This document shows, in pieces, positions 1-9,019 of a stretch of 64,000 bases of DNA (position 1 is its first letter; the number at the start of each line of letters is the position of its first letter). Both the position numbers and the translations under genes were made by a program. Under the pieces are notes generated by a model. It did no database searches and was not told the DNA's origin. It saw only the letters and a list, made by a program, of their open reading frames with translations. Origin of the DNA: MA-ANB-1 sp965216445 (lineage in GTDB: Bacteria; Actinomycetota; Acidimicrobiia; Spongiisociales; ZC4RG35); contig OZ244166.1 of assembly GCA_965216445.1 (NCBI GenBank), forward strand, positions 124,001 to 188,000. Direction: 5' to 3'.

Positions 1-240
1 GCCGGGATTGGGGCTGCCGGTGTGACTCACGATTGGAGCTTGAGTCGCCTGATTGTGGAGCGGGTTTCGGTCCCGGTCATACTCGCTGGTGGACTCGGAC
101 CGGAAAACGTGGCCGAAGCGATTCGGATAGTGAGTCCGGCCGGAGTCGATTCACTCACAAAGACCAACACCTATCACTCCGATGGGAGCTTTGAGAAGGA
201 CCTCGATGCCGTCGCAAGGTTCATGGCGGCGGCCAGGTAG
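1..240 (+). CDS. TrpF-like phosphoribosylanthranilate isomerase, C-terminal part
   Basis: The frame is open from the first base of the window, so the gene starts upstream and only about 79 C-terminal residues are visible. The end of a TIM barrel can be recognised: a strand plus phosphate-binding loop reading ILAGGLGPENVAEAI, then GVDSLTKTN, as in the PRAI (TrpF) family. TrpF isomerises N-(5'-phosphoribosyl)anthranilate in tryptophan synthesis. The classical family usually has a GVDVSSGVE-like motif where this protein has GVDSLTKTN, so it may be a divergent PRAI-like enzyme rather than the tryptophan enzyme. The next gene starts 10 bases after the stop, which suggests co-transcription. Confidence 0.6.
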   Translation, partial: AGIGAAGVTHDWSLSRLIVERVSVPVILAGGLGPENVAEAIRIVSPAGVDSLTKTNTYHSDGSFEKDLDAVARFMAAAR

Positions 241-250
241 CGTCAAGCCA

Positions 251-1036
251 ATGGAACAGCAAGACATCAAATCGGAAAGCCGGGGCTTGCTGCGCAGCTT
301 TCGTCAATACCTGCCAGCGATACGTCGGCTCCCGGTTGGAGAGTTGCTGGGCAAGGATGACCTCTGCACCGACGAGTTCCTCCTAGGTCGAGACGGCGAC
401 CTTGAGATCTACTACGCGCCATTTGACCACTTGAACACCAGCGCATCACTGTGCCTGGTTGGGGTAACACCTGGGTGGACCCAGATGAAGGCCTCCTTTG
501 TCGCGGCATACGAGGCCATCGCAGAGAACCTCTCCGAGGAAGAAGCCTTGAAACGATCCAAGTTCGCTGCGTCTTTCTCTGGAGCGATGCGCAACAACCT
601 GGTCGCGATGCTCGACGCGTTGGGTATGCACCGCGCACTCGGAATCAAGTCAGCTTCAGACCTATTTGCCAAGAGAACAGATCTTTGGCACCCAACATCG
701 GCGGTTCGTTACCCGGTGTTCAAGTCTGGAAAGAACTACTCCGGGTCCAGCCCCGAGCTCCTTCGGTCCGGTTTGCTGGTTCCTTACGTGGAAGACGTTC
801 TGGGTCCCGAACTCCGAGATGTTGGTGGTGCCCTGATCGTGCCGCTTGGTAAAGCAGTCGAAAGCGCCCTGTCGCATCTGGTTGCCCGCGGTGTCATAAG
901 CGAGGATCGCTGCCTTTTCGGGTTCCCCCATCCTTCGGGCGCCAATGCTTCCAGAGTCAGACAGTTCGGTGAACAGAGCGAGAGGCTCACTGCATCGATA
1001 CATCGCTGGTTCGACTCGTCTTCCGGGGGCCTTTGA
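251..1036 (+). CDS. Uracil-DNA glycosylase-like superfamily protein
   Basis: A 261-residue protein if started at the ATG at 251; upstream in-frame starts would overlap the preceding gene. Two signatures of the uracil-DNA glycosylase fold are visible: GVTPGW near residues 71-76, matching the GxxPG active-site loop, and HPSGAN near 227-232, matching the HP(S/G)xxN loop. Superfamily members remove uracil or other damaged bases from DNA, but many divergent branches have no assigned reaction. It lacks the four-Cys iron-sulfur pattern of family 4/5 enzymes. It ends 3 bases before a convergent gene. The fold is fairly secure and the substrate is not. Confidence 0.6.
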   Translation: MEQQDIKSESRGLLRSFRQYLPAIRRLPVGELLGKDDLCTDEFLLGRDGDLEIYYAPFDHLNTSASLCLVGVTPGWTQMKASFVAAYEAIAENLSEEEALKRSKFAASFSGAMRNNLVAMLDALGMHRALGIKSASDLFAKRTDLWHPTSAVRYPVFKSGKNYSGSSPELLRSGLLVPYVEDVLGPELRDVGGALIVPLGKAVESALSHLVARGVISEDRCLFGFPHPSGANASRVRQFGEQSERLTASIHRWFDSSSGGL

Positions 1037-1039
1037 GCC

Positions 1040-1792
1040 CTACCAGTAGGTCACGTGGCGGGAGCTGCGGATCATCGCCACCTGCCATTCGTGGAGCAGA
1101 TTGTCTGCACGTCGCGGTCGCATCAGGTTGTCACGAGACTTGTGATGCCATAGGCCACATGCGTGTCCCAGTTCATGGGCTAGGGCGCCGCCCTTGGGCC
1201 CTTCCACTGTTACATAGTCGGAGAATTGGCCCAGGGAGCAACCAGAGGCACCTTCTACCTCTCTCACTACGAATACAACGACCGGAGCGGCGAAGCCGAC
1301 CAATCGTCTACCTGCCCCGCGAAAATGGTGGCGACTCGACATGTACTCGAACACCGATCCCTTGGTCCAGAGGTCTTCCACCCACGCTTGAAAGTTCACT
1401 CCAACCTGCGCAATGTGGTTGGTTTCAACAACTCCGACTGATTCGATGATCAAATCGACACTGGCATGCTCTTTGAAGATGTCGCGAGCAGATGCGATTG
1501 CCGGAGCCAATGTCTCGTCGGTGGCGACTGGTGGGCCGCCGTCATCGACGATGAGTAGACATACCCGGTATTTCTTGCGCCAGCGGAAACCGACACTGTC
1601 GATGATGAGTCCAGGGATGGAGAGCACTCTCCAGGCTAGGTCGATCAGGAAGTCCCAAATCTGACGGAGGGAGCGTCCAAGCACAGGGATTGCAAAGATG
1701 AGGCTGGCTACGAAGCCAATAGCGTCAAGAACCCCCGCTAAACCCCTTAAGAAGTATCGCAAAAAAAGCCCTGTCCTTTCAGGTTCATCCAT
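1040..1792 (-). CDS. Membrane-anchored metzincin-type zinc protease
   Basis: A 250-residue protein whose first 70 residues contain two hydrophobic stretches (about 15-38 and 45-68), likely membrane segments. The C-terminal part carries the complete metzincin zinc site HELGHACGLWH (residues 206-216: H206, E207, H210, G213, H216). An NLM follows a few residues later and is a plausible Met-turn. Metzincins are zinc endopeptidases. The arrangement suggests a catalytic domain tethered to the membrane, side unknown. The protein is short for a metzincin and resembles no named family that I recognise. It is transcribed away from the MMPL gene and converges with the glycosylase-like gene. Confidence 0.7.
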   Translation of the reverse strand: MDEPERTGLFLRYFLRGLAGVLDAIGFVASLIFAIPVLGRSLRQIWDFLIDLAWRVLSIPGLIIDSVGFRWRKKYRVCLLIVDDGGPPVATDETLAPAIASARDIFKEHASVDLIIESVGVVETNHIAQVGVNFQAWVEDLWTKGSVFEYMSSRHHFRGAGRRLVGFAAPVVVFVVREVEGASGCSLGQFSDYVTVEGPKGGALAHELGHACGLWHHKSRDNLMRPRRADNLLHEWQVAMIRSSRHVTYW

Positions 1793-1852
1793 AACCCGAT
1801 GCTATGGCACGCGGGCGACGATTGGGTGCATCCGCGGGAGCGAGAAACCCGA

Positions 1853-1881
1853 GGGAGGGTGCTCGAGATGAACACCCTCCC
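1853..1881. terminator. Hairpin terminator after the MMPL gene
   Basis: Perfect 9-bp inverted repeat (GGGAGGGTG at 1853-1861 and CACCCTCCC at 1873-1881) with an 11-base loop, placed 11 bases beyond the stop codon of the MMPL gene. No strong T-run follows, so termination may be only partly intrinsic. Confidence 0.55.
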
Positions 1882-1892
1882 AGAAGTCGGAA

Positions 1893-4103
1893 CTAGCCGA
1901 CCAGTGCTGGTTGATCGAGGTCGATCTGGATTTCCGGATCGTCAAGATGCCCTTCAATAGACACGTTGGGGATCCATTCCAACCAGCTGGGGAAATACCA
2001 GTTGCGTGAACCGAGCAGCTTCATCGAAGCTGGGACCAAGATGGTCCTGACGATTGTGGCGTCGAGAAGTACGGCCACGGCAAGCCCAAAGCCCATCTGT
2101 TGGAAGCTGGTGAGTCGCCCAGCGGCGAATCCGGCGAACACGGCAACCATGATGGCTGCGGCACCGGTGATCAGAGCACCGGTTGTGCGCAACCCGTAGG
2201 CAACGGACTCTGCGTTGTCTCCTGTGATGTCGAAACGCTCTTTGATCCTCGAGAGGAGGAACACGTGGTAGTCCATCGACAGGCCGAACAGAACAGAGAA
2301 CAAGAACAACGGGATCCATGCTTCGATCGTCTCCACTTGGGTGAATCCCAAGGCCGAGGCGATGTCCTTGACCCAGGTCGGGCCGACCCCAGCTTGGAAG
2401 AAAGCGACAACCAGTCCGTAGGCGGCACCTACCGACAGAAGGTTCATGATTATCGCCTTGACCGGAATGACCACGGACCGGAACGCAACCATCAGCAGCA
2501 AGAAAGACAGCCCAAGGACGACGGCGAAAACGATTGGTGTGTAATCACCCGTTTGATCGACGAGGTCGATGGTGGTGGCAGTCTGTCCGCCCACGAACGC
2601 TTCGGTGTCTCCTACCAAGTTGGCGGGAATGATGTCGGAGCGAAGGTCGCGGATCGTTTCCATCGACTCGGCGGATGCGACATCACCCGGTAGTTGCACC
2701 GTCAGGACCACAACCTCGCTGGTCGACGCCGGGTCGACCGCGCTAGGGCCGAAGCCGGGATCTCCGGCGAGGGCGGCCTGCAAGTTGGCAGTAGTCGCTT
2801 CGACCTCGTCTCCGGCGATGGCGATCTCAACGGGCGAGGCCAAACCCCCTTCGAACTCAGTCTCCAGCACTGCGAAGGCCTGAGCCGACTCGATCTCGTC
2901 AGGCATGGTGGAGACTCCGGCCAGACCTGTTTCGATTGAGAAGAAACTTGATGCTGCGAGCAGAAGCAAGGCAACCGATAGCGCTGTGGCCATCACGGGC
3001 CGTTTCATCACAGAGTTGGTGATGCGATCCCAGAAGCGACCTTCGCTCTCCAGCGACCCCCGCCTTCTCACCTTGAGAGAGTGGATCTTGTCGCCCATCA
3101 GAGACAGGACTGCCGGTAGCAAGGTCATCGATGCCACGACCGCGCTAACCACGACAAGGATTGCTCCCAGACCGAGTGCCCGGAACAGTGTGTTGGGTAC
3201 GAGAAGCATCCCGACAAGCGCGAACACCACCGTCATCCCGGAGAAGAAGACCGCTCGAGTGGCAGTCGCCCCAGCTCTTCCGATGGCTTCGACCTTGTCG
3301 AAACCCTTGCCGAGCTCTTCTTTGTACCTCGAGACGATGAACAGCGAGTAGTCGATACCGACTGCAAGACCGATCATCGTGATCATGTTCGTAATGAAGA
3401 AGCTGAGGTCGAACGCCTGGCCGACAAGTGCGGCGAGGCCCATGGCCACAGCGATGGAGACGACACCGAGGATGATCGGGATGACTCCGGAGGCAACGCT
3501 GCCGAACACGAAGACTAGGACGATCAGAGCGACGATGATCCCGATCGTCTCGCCGGTGCGGAGATCCTCTTCGGATACTTCGTTGAAGTCGTTGTTGATG
3601 GTGGCTGGCCCGGCGATAAGAGCTTCGATGCCTTCGGGAGCGGTGATTGCATGCACCTCTTCCCTGATCTTTTCTGCGTTGGCAAAGAACTCGTCGGCTT
3701 CGGTACCGGCTAATTCCACCGGGAGCAACGCGGCGGTTCCCGATTCGGATACGGGTCCGTCTCCTGTCAGATATGAGCCAACCGTCTTGACGGCGCTCGA
3801 ATTCGACAGCGTTGCCTGAATCTCGGCAACGTATTCCATGTATTGCGGGTCGTCGGCGGTGGTCGTCTCGGATGAGATCACTACGAATTCTGAGTCTCCG
3901 GGTTCGCCACGGACTTCCTCGACCAGTTCCATTGCTCGGACCGAGTCGGGGGAATCTGTGAACTCGATGTTTCCGGTGAGTGCATCACCCAGCAAAGTGG
4001 ACGACAGTACGCCGGCCGTGACCAGCAAGATGATCCAAATACCCAATGTCCTCCATGGTTTTGTGGCGCTTGCCCGCGCCAGCGCCTCTGTGCCTAGTGC
4101 CAT
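1893..4103 (-). CDS. MMPL/RND-family transporter
   Basis: A 736-residue integral membrane protein with the MmpL layout. There is an N-terminal membrane helix, a large extracytoplasmic loop (about 40-195), a block of five or six helices containing GIDYSLFIVSRYKEE, a second extracytoplasmic loop, and a second helix block containing the matching GLSMDYHVFLLSRIKER. These paired GxDYxxF/FLxSR motifs are typical of MMPL proteins, which use the proton gradient to export lipids, peptides or drugs. It is divergently transcribed from a TetR regulator with two palindromic operators between them, so it is probably repressed by that protein and induced by its substrate. The cargo cannot be read from the sequence. 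Confidence 0.92.
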   Translation of the reverse strand: MALGTEALARASATKPWRTLGIWIILLVTAGVLSSTLLGDALTGNIEFTDSPDSVRAMELVEEVRGEPGDSEFVVISSETTTADDPQYMEYVAEIQATLSNSSAVKTVGSYLTGDGPVSESGTAALLPVELAGTEADEFFANAEKIREEVHAITAPEGIEALIAGPATINNDFNEVSEEDLRTGETIGIIVALIVLVFVFGSVASGVIPIILGVVSIAVAMGLAALVGQAFDLSFFITNMITMIGLAVGIDYSLFIVSRYKEELGKGFDKVEAIGRAGATATRAVFFSGMTVVFALVGMLLVPNTLFRALGLGAILVVVSAVVASMTLLPAVLSLMGDKIHSLKVRRRGSLESEGRFWDRITNSVMKRPVMATALSVALLLLAASSFFSIETGLAGVSTMPDEIESAQAFAVLETEFEGGLASPVEIAIAGDEVEATTANLQAALAGDPGFGPSAVDPASTSEVVVLTVQLPGDVASAESMETIRDLRSDIIPANLVGDTEAFVGGQTATTIDLVDQTGDYTPIVFAVVLGLSFLLLMVAFRSVVIPVKAIIMNLLSVGAAYGLVVAFFQAGVGPTWVKDIASALGFTQVETIEAWIPLFLFSVLFGLSMDYHVFLLSRIKERFDITGDNAESVAYGLRTTGALITGAAAIMVAVFAGFAAGRLTSFQQMGFGLAVAVLLDATIVRTILVPASMKLLGSRNWYFPSWLEWIPNVSIEGHLDDPEIQIDLDQPALVG

Positions 4104-4123
4104 TTCAATCTCCTCTTGATTTA

Positions 4124-4149
4124 TTTACGGTGTATGCGTACACTGTAAA
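4124..4149. promoter_or_regulatory. Palindromic TetR-type operator 1
   Basis: A 26-base near-perfect palindrome with arms TTTACGGTGTA and TACACTGTAAA around a 4-base centre. It lies just upstream of the MMPL start and shares the ACGGTGTA half-site with the second palindrome. Position between a transporter and a divergent TetR gene makes it the likely repressor site. Confidence 0.7.
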
Positions 4150-4151
4150 CA

Positions 4152-4179
4152 TACGGTGTAAACATATACATACGCTGTA
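4152..4179. promoter_or_regulatory. Palindromic TetR-type operator 2
   Basis: A 28-base imperfect palindrome beginning TACGGTGTA and ending TACGCTGTA, two bases after operator 1. The half-site matches that of operator 1. It lies nearer the TetR gene and probably mediates autoregulation. Confidence 0.6.
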
Positions 4180-4225
4180 AGCATGTCAAGAGGACTTTGG
4201 AGATTTTTTGACTTACGATGTGGAT

Positions 4226-4858
4226 ATGACCACCGAGACGAGGGCAACACTGAATCGCGAGAAAGTCGTGGAGGCAGCTGTTGCCTATGCCGATGAGCAC
4301 GGGATCGACGACATGTCGATGCGGAAGCTCGGCGCCGAACTCGGGGTTGAGGCCATGTCCCTGTACAACCATGTCGCGGACAAAGCCGATCTACAGAATG
4401 CGATGATCGATTATGTGTTCGAGGCGATCGATCTGCCCGATTCGGATCTGGGTTGGAAGGATCAGGTGAGGATTGTTGGGCAGAACGCCATCACTCAGTT
4501 CACTAAACACCCGTGGGTCGTTTTCCTACTGATGCAACACGGCAACACGGGACCGGGTTCGTTGCAGTTCATGGACCGAGTAGTGGGCGTCTTGTTGGGC
4601 GCGGGCTTTAGCGATAACGACACCCATCACGCCTGGCAGATGCTGGCGTCGCACACCATGGGTTATGCCTTCCAGTCGGCCTCAGCTTCTGAACGCGACC
4701 AACAGAATGCGAAGTTCGAATCGCAGATGGTCCAACTAACAACGGCATTTCCCAACGTCGCTCGGATAGCTCCCAACCTGATCAACTGTGCTTATGATCG
4801 CGAGTACATGTTCGGTCTAGAGATCATCATCGACGGTCTGGAGTCGAGGCTTTCTTAG
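4226..4858 (+). CDS. TetR-family transcriptional repressor
   Basis: A 210-residue protein from the ATG at 4226. The N-terminal helix-turn-helix is typical TetR (EKVVEAAVAYADEHGIDDMSMRKLGAELGV, followed by MSLYNHVADKADL). The remaining region resembles the TetR C-terminal ligand-binding and dimerisation domain. It is divergent from the MMPL transporter and is expected to repress that gene and itself through the two palindromes at 4124-4179. Its stop overlaps the end of the convergent zinc-ribbon gene. A TTG 18 bases upstream is in frame, but the ATG fits the HTH family start better. Confidence 0.9.
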   Translation: MTTETRATLNREKVVEAAVAYADEHGIDDMSMRKLGAELGVEAMSLYNHVADKADLQNAMIDYVFEAIDLPDSDLGWKDQVRIVGQNAITQFTKHPWVVFLLMQHGNTGPGSLQFMDRVVGVLLGAGFSDNDTHHAWQMLASHTMGYAFQSASASERDQQNAKFESQMVQLTTAFPNVARIAPNLINCAYDREYMFGLEIIIDGLESRLS

Positions 4859-5154
4859 CTCTTGTTGGCGCCTCGCGGAGCCTGCAGCGATGGGTGGCTT
4901 GACGTGAGGACCCTCGGGTGGACTGTCGCCCCGCAGCAGAAGCACTCGACGTACTCCTCGACGACCTCACCGGGTATCACCGGAAACGAGAACAGACTGG
5001 TCCACTGTCGAACCCGTTTGTGCCAGTAGGCACGCTCTGTTGCTTCGGTCGGACAGACGAACAGACCACTTGAAACCGTTTTGGTGATTGCAACCGTGCC
5101 TTTGATCTGGCCCGTGGCTTGCTCGGGGTGAGCTGTCCCTGCCTTGTTCGTCAT
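4855..5154 (-). CDS. Zinc-ribbon family protein with one incomplete Cys pair
   Basis: About 99 residues from the ATG at 5154; another ATG at 5181 is possible. The pattern of FVCP, a YWHKRVRQWTSLFSFPVIP segment, then EEYVECFCCGATVHPRVL matches small bacterial zinc-ribbon proteins, which usually read FCPxC...RRWFTLFFIPVIP...EYVECxxCGxxxxPxVL. The second knuckle (CFCC) is intact. In the first knuckle the second Cys is missing (CPTE instead of CPxC), so metal binding may be altered. The molecular role of this family is unknown. It lies downstream of the large secreted-protein gene, same strand, about 155 bases away. Confidence 0.6.
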   Translation of the reverse strand: MTNKAGTAHPEQATGQIKGTVAITKTVSSGLFVCPTEATERAYWHKRVRQWTSLFSFPVIPGEVVEEYVECFCCGATVHPRVLTSSHPSLQAPRGANKS

Positions 5155-5309
5155 CTCTAATCCCAACGTTCTTCTCTCCATATCTTCGGAACGTCTGGCG
5201 TCAGGGATGAACCTGAGGACTAGTCCTGCTGACCTATTTCGCGAATCGGATTCTGGAATAAGAAGCCTGGTGGCCGGCCTCCACACGCCGAGGAAGAAAC
5301 TCGCGAGTC

Positions 5310-8300
5310 TCAGTCCTGGGTCGACCTCCAGCGGCGGATTACCAATCCGGTGCCAAGGAAAAGCAGTAGTCCTGCAGCGAACGCTGCAGCAACGGGCAGA
5401 CCGCCCTGATCGTTGGTGTTGGTTTCGGCAGTGGTCACGGGGTTTTCCGTGCTGCCAAGGTCGAACTGGTCGAGGTTTGCAGGTCCGAGTCGGATCAAGA
5501 TCTCGGCGTCCGGTTCAGCACCTTCGGTACGTGGGGCGCTGAGACCGCCCGGAACCACCTCGAGGTTTGTTGTCAATACGGTCGCATTGCCGGAGCTATC
5601 GGAAACCTCGACGCTGATTTCGTGAGTGCCCAGGGACAAACCCCGAACCCACATCAATTGCCCATCGCCGAGAGCGCCGTCGATGTCGGATGACCAGGTG
5701 CCAGAGGTGATGGCGCCATCTTCGGGGTCCTGGGCCTGGAAGGTCATGCGGTCCGAGGAATACTGTGGAACAGTGTCAGGAGCCACGACGATCCCAGTCG
5801 GCACCCCTTCGGGCACCTCCACGGGACCAAAGATGTCCATACCTGAACTGAACCCATCGGAGGCCACGACTTTGACGAGAACATCTCCTCCTGGCAAAAC
5901 CAGATCTTCGCCCACTCGAGCACTATTCCCGGTCAGCTGCGTGTCGAGCACCCTCCAAGTTTCTCCGTTGTCGACACTCCAGAAAGCCGTGTAGAGAAGG
6001 TCGTCCCCGTCTGGGTCGCTTCCGGTCCAGGAGAATTGGAATTCACGGCTTCCGCCTGGCTCAAACGGATCTATGTCGACCGACGGCGGGGCCGTCGGGC
6101 GTTTGGAAGCCACAACTTCGCCGTTGTGGAGCAGGTCCAGCGAGGCGGCGTCTTCGTACCAGGGGATCAGCTCCACTCCACCCACTGTCCCATCCGTGGC
6201 ACTGTGGCCGCCGACCGAGCTGCTGATCGGTATCTGGACCAGAATCTGACCCGTTGGGTCGGTCACTCGAAGCATATGTTCGTTGCTCATGTCACCGTTC
6301 TTGGCTCGGCTGACGACGAAATCGAAATTCGACTCCTGATATTGGGAAGATTCGAGAAGTTCGGCATGACCCAGGCTCAGATCACCAACGTCGACATCAA
6401 CCAAGAGGAATCCGGTCTTCGGTTCCTCCGAAATTGCCAATTGCATGGTCCCGGATTGGCCGCCTTGCTGATCGATCGGCGCCTGTCCGTTCCACAGGCA
6501 GAAGTCGATGACGATCCCGCCGTTTAGTGGGGGTCCGCAGTCGACTGGTGCCCCTGGCTTGGGTTTCGGATCCAACCCGATTGAGCCAGGGTCACAGTTG
6601 ATGTCGTAATACTCCATCAGCAGGCAGTAGTGGTAGGCGTCGACCCAACGCGGTGTTTCGTATCCCATGAATGGGTAACGGACGTTGGGGAGAGATTGGC
6701 TATTCGAAAAGACGTCTAGCTGCGTTTCCTGACCGATCTGAACTCCGTAATACCCTTCCGGATCCTCGGGTGCGATTGAACAGGACGGGAGGCCCGCCGG
6801 GTAGGTCTGGTCGATCCAACCCCACCCACCACCACCTACCTCGTCGGGCTGGCCGTCGTCATCGTCATCCTGACACGGAGCGTGTTGAATGAAATACATG
6901 TGGGCGCCTTCATGTGCCGGCGTGGTTTCAGTTGGTTTAGACCACGCCACCAGGCTGTTCCAACTCGTGAGACCCCCGTCGGAACTCTGAGTGCTTCCCG
7001 GGATCAACCCGTGCATCCTCTCCAACTCCTCGAGACCCCACTGGGCGTGGAGGAACCGCATTCGGTTCAGAGGCTCGGTGCGGTTGTCCACGTAGTCGAA
7101 CTCTTCGGATGGCTCGTCGTCTCCGACCATTGACCCTGGCCCCAGAGTTGCGAAAATCTGGAGGAAGTTGGGGACCGCCACCGGGTGAAAGGTGATGTAG
7201 CTTTGCGTCGCGGTTTCGAGCGCGAGATCGTAGTCGTCGGGGTCCAACCCGCCCGAGGAAGTATCCAAACGGAACCAGATGACTTGGGGTGCGTCCGTTT
7301 CGTGGAAGAACACAGAACCTTGTGCGAAGTTGTTCCCCGCATCAGGTTCGCTGGTGATGATCGTCTCCGGAAGGAAGGACCAGACCAGAACCGTCATCTC
7401 GACCTCTTCGGTGGCCCAGCCGTCAGGGATTTCGAAGTTGAGAGTTTCGTTCCCGTTGAGTCGGTCGCTGCCTCGTCGATAGGCTGTTATCGGTGCGTTG
7501 ACTGGATACACCAGCTCGTCTTGGCCGCCACGCTTCAGCTGGAGCAACCCGTCAACCGGCTCCCATCCCTCGGGACCAATCACTTCTTCGCTCTCCCCGG
7601 GTGTGGTTCCGGCTAGGTCACCGAGTTCGCCGCCGGGATCACGGTCGGCGGCTACATAGACCCTTACGACGGTGCGTTTGTTGGCGACCAATGGCATACG
7701 GTTTTGCAGGTCTTGAATACCCTGAGTCACTTCAACGTCGGTGATCTCGATGTCTGGAAAATGGGTGACATTCTGATCTGCCAGGCCAGAAGGGAGATCC
7801 AGGGAGGTCGACGTAGTTGTGAACGCCACACCCGTCGGCTCATTCGGAGGCGGAGGATCTCCTCCAATGGTTGTGGTGACACCTAGGACCAGGCTCGAGG
7901 TCGTCGTAGCCAGGCCTTCGACCAGGGTCGTGGATGTAACACTGGTTGTGGAGGTTGTCGCCAGGGTGGTCGTCGTGGTCGGTGGGTCGAGGACCGTGAG
8001 CTTCGCCGCCGCTGTAGCGCCGAGGCATTCTCCAGTTTCTGGTACCCAGCGACACGCAACAACGGTGTACCCACTGGCTTTGAGTTCAGGGATCGTGAAG
8101 CCAGTTGGTTCCAGATTTCCATTGCGGTCCGCGATCGGTGTTGTGGCCAAAACCGTTCCTCCGGTTTCGGTGAGGAAGATGGTGACGCTCCCCGTTCCCT
8201 CAAACCCGGAGCCTGTTACCGCGATCAGGTCGCCGACTTCTCCCGAAGAAGGAGTGAGTGTGAGGGTTGGAACTTGCTGAGCTTGGGCAACTGTGAGCAC

Positions 8301-8369
8301 CGACGCGACCATTCCCAGCGCGATCGCTATGACGAAACTGCGTCGCGACGTCGATGGTGGGTTGCTCAT
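5310..8369 (-). CDS. Large secreted, membrane-anchored metzincin-like protein with Ig/TIG-type domains
   Basis: 1019 residues. The start has a signal peptide ending AQA (about residue 30), then an IPT/TIG-like Ig domain (about 32-130) and a Thr/Ser-rich linker. A domain beginning ITDVEVTQGIQDLQN follows, then HEGAHMYFIQH with H486, E487, H490 and H496. This has HExxHxxxxxH metzincin spacing, but Phe replaces the usual Gly. An Asp-rich probable calcium loop follows at once. The second half contains PKD/Ig-like repeats, and the C-terminus has one helix followed by basic residues (AAAFAAGLLLFLGTGLVIRRWR). It is likely exported and anchored by its C-terminus. Whether it is an active protease is uncertain. 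Confidence 0.65.
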   Translation of the reverse strand: MSNPPSTSRRSFVIAIALGMVASVLTVAQAQQVPTLTLTPSSGEVGDLIAVTGSGFEGTGSVTIFLTETGGTVLATTPIADRNGNLEPTGFTIPELKASGYTVVACRWVPETGECLGATAAAKLTVLDPPTTTTTLATTSTTSVTSTTLVEGLATTTSSLVLGVTTTIGGDPPPPNEPTGVAFTTTSTSLDLPSGLADQNVTHFPDIEITDVEVTQGIQDLQNRMPLVANKRTVVRVYVAADRDPGGELGDLAGTTPGESEEVIGPEGWEPVDGLLQLKRGGQDELVYPVNAPITAYRRGSDRLNGNETLNFEIPDGWATEEVEMTVLVWSFLPETIITSEPDAGNNFAQGSVFFHETDAPQVIWFRLDTSSGGLDPDDYDLALETATQSYITFHPVAVPNFLQIFATLGPGSMVGDDEPSEEFDYVDNRTEPLNRMRFLHAQWGLEELERMHGLIPGSTQSSDGGLTSWNSLVAWSKPTETTPAHEGAHMYFIQHAPCQDDDDDGQPDEVGGGGWGWIDQTYPAGLPSCSIAPEDPEGYYGVQIGQETQLDVFSNSQSLPNVRYPFMGYETPRWVDAYHYCLLMEYYDINCDPGSIGLDPKPKPGAPVDCGPPLNGGIVIDFCLWNGQAPIDQQGGQSGTMQLAISEEPKTGFLLVDVDVGDLSLGHAELLESSQYQESNFDFVVSRAKNGDMSNEHMLRVTDPTGQILVQIPISSSVGGHSATDGTVGGVELIPWYEDAASLDLLHNGEVVASKRPTAPPSVDIDPFEPGGSREFQFSWTGSDPDGDDLLYTAFWSVDNGETWRVLDTQLTGNSARVGEDLVLPGGDVLVKVVASDGFSSGMDIFGPVEVPEGVPTGIVVAPDTVPQYSSDRMTFQAQDPEDGAITSGTWSSDIDGALGDGQLMWVRGLSLGTHEISVEVSDSSGNATVLTTNLEVVPGGLSAPRTEGAEPDAEILIRLGPANLDQFDLGSTENPVTTAETNTNDQGGLPVAAAFAAGLLLFLGTGLVIRRWRSTQD

Positions 8370-8438
8370 GGCTCGGACTGTCAGACTACTGCTGGCCGAG
8401 AGTGCCGCCAGGGGGAATACCCAACGGAGGGATGCTCG

Positions 8439-9008
8439 TCAAGGTGCCTTGGAGGCCTGTACCTGGAGGCCTCTATCGAGGGAGAGGAGCAGTAGGGCGT
8501 TGTCATCGCCGCCGAATCCCTGCCCGACCCACCATTGCTCGACGTTGAGTAACGCATCGAGGAATTCGGCTTCTTGTTCCATGACGAGGTCATCTTCACA
8601 GGCGATTTCGGTCCAACTCAGATTCGAGATCGACATCGCCTGACCTTCCTCTTCGTCGAATCCGGCGTCGGTGATGTAAGGCCCCGACACCGAGAACGCA
8701 CCCATGTAGTCGTTGCATCCGGCGTTACCGGAGATGGAGCCGTCACTTCCGATCGAGAGGGTTATCTCCGTGTTCGGCCAGAGGTTGGTCGTCCCGTTGA
8801 ACTCGGGGCTGTAGTAGTGAGTGACCGTGTATTCCCCGACCATCTCTGGGGCTTCACCCTGACCGGTGCTGGCAGTGGTCGTTGTCGTCTCGGGTGCCGT
8901 TGAGGAGGTGGCATCAGACGTCGTCGTCTGACCTGCACCGCCACTGCACGCTGCAACCAAGAGCACAAATGCCAGTCCGGCAGAGAGCCGGAGATTGAAT
9001 TTCCCCAT
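8439..9008 (-). CDS. META-domain lipoprotein
   Basis: 189 residues from the ATG at 9008. It has a lipoprotein signal with the lipobox VAAC, a Thr/Ser-rich linker (about 22-50), and a C-terminal META-like domain. Recognisable parts are the ITLSIGSDGSISGNAGCNDYMGAF segment, which matches the GxxGCNxYxGxY core of HslJ/META domains, and a second conserved part with a Cys-containing TEIACEDDLVMEQEAEF stretch. META domains are secreted or lipid-anchored, with roles reported in stress resistance; a reaction is not known. It begins 11 bases after the P-type ATPase gene and is probably in the same operon. Confidence 0.8.
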   Translation of the reverse strand: MGKFNLRLSAGLAFVLLVAACSGGAGQTTTSDATSSTAPETTTTTASTGQGEAPEMVGEYTVTHYYSPEFNGTTNLWPNTEITLSIGSDGSISGNAGCNDYMGAFSVSGPYITDAGFDEEEGQAMSISNLSWTEIACEDDLVMEQEAEFLDALLNVEQWWVGQGFGGDDNALLLLSLDRGLQVQASKAP

Positions 9009-9019
9009 GGCCACTGATG

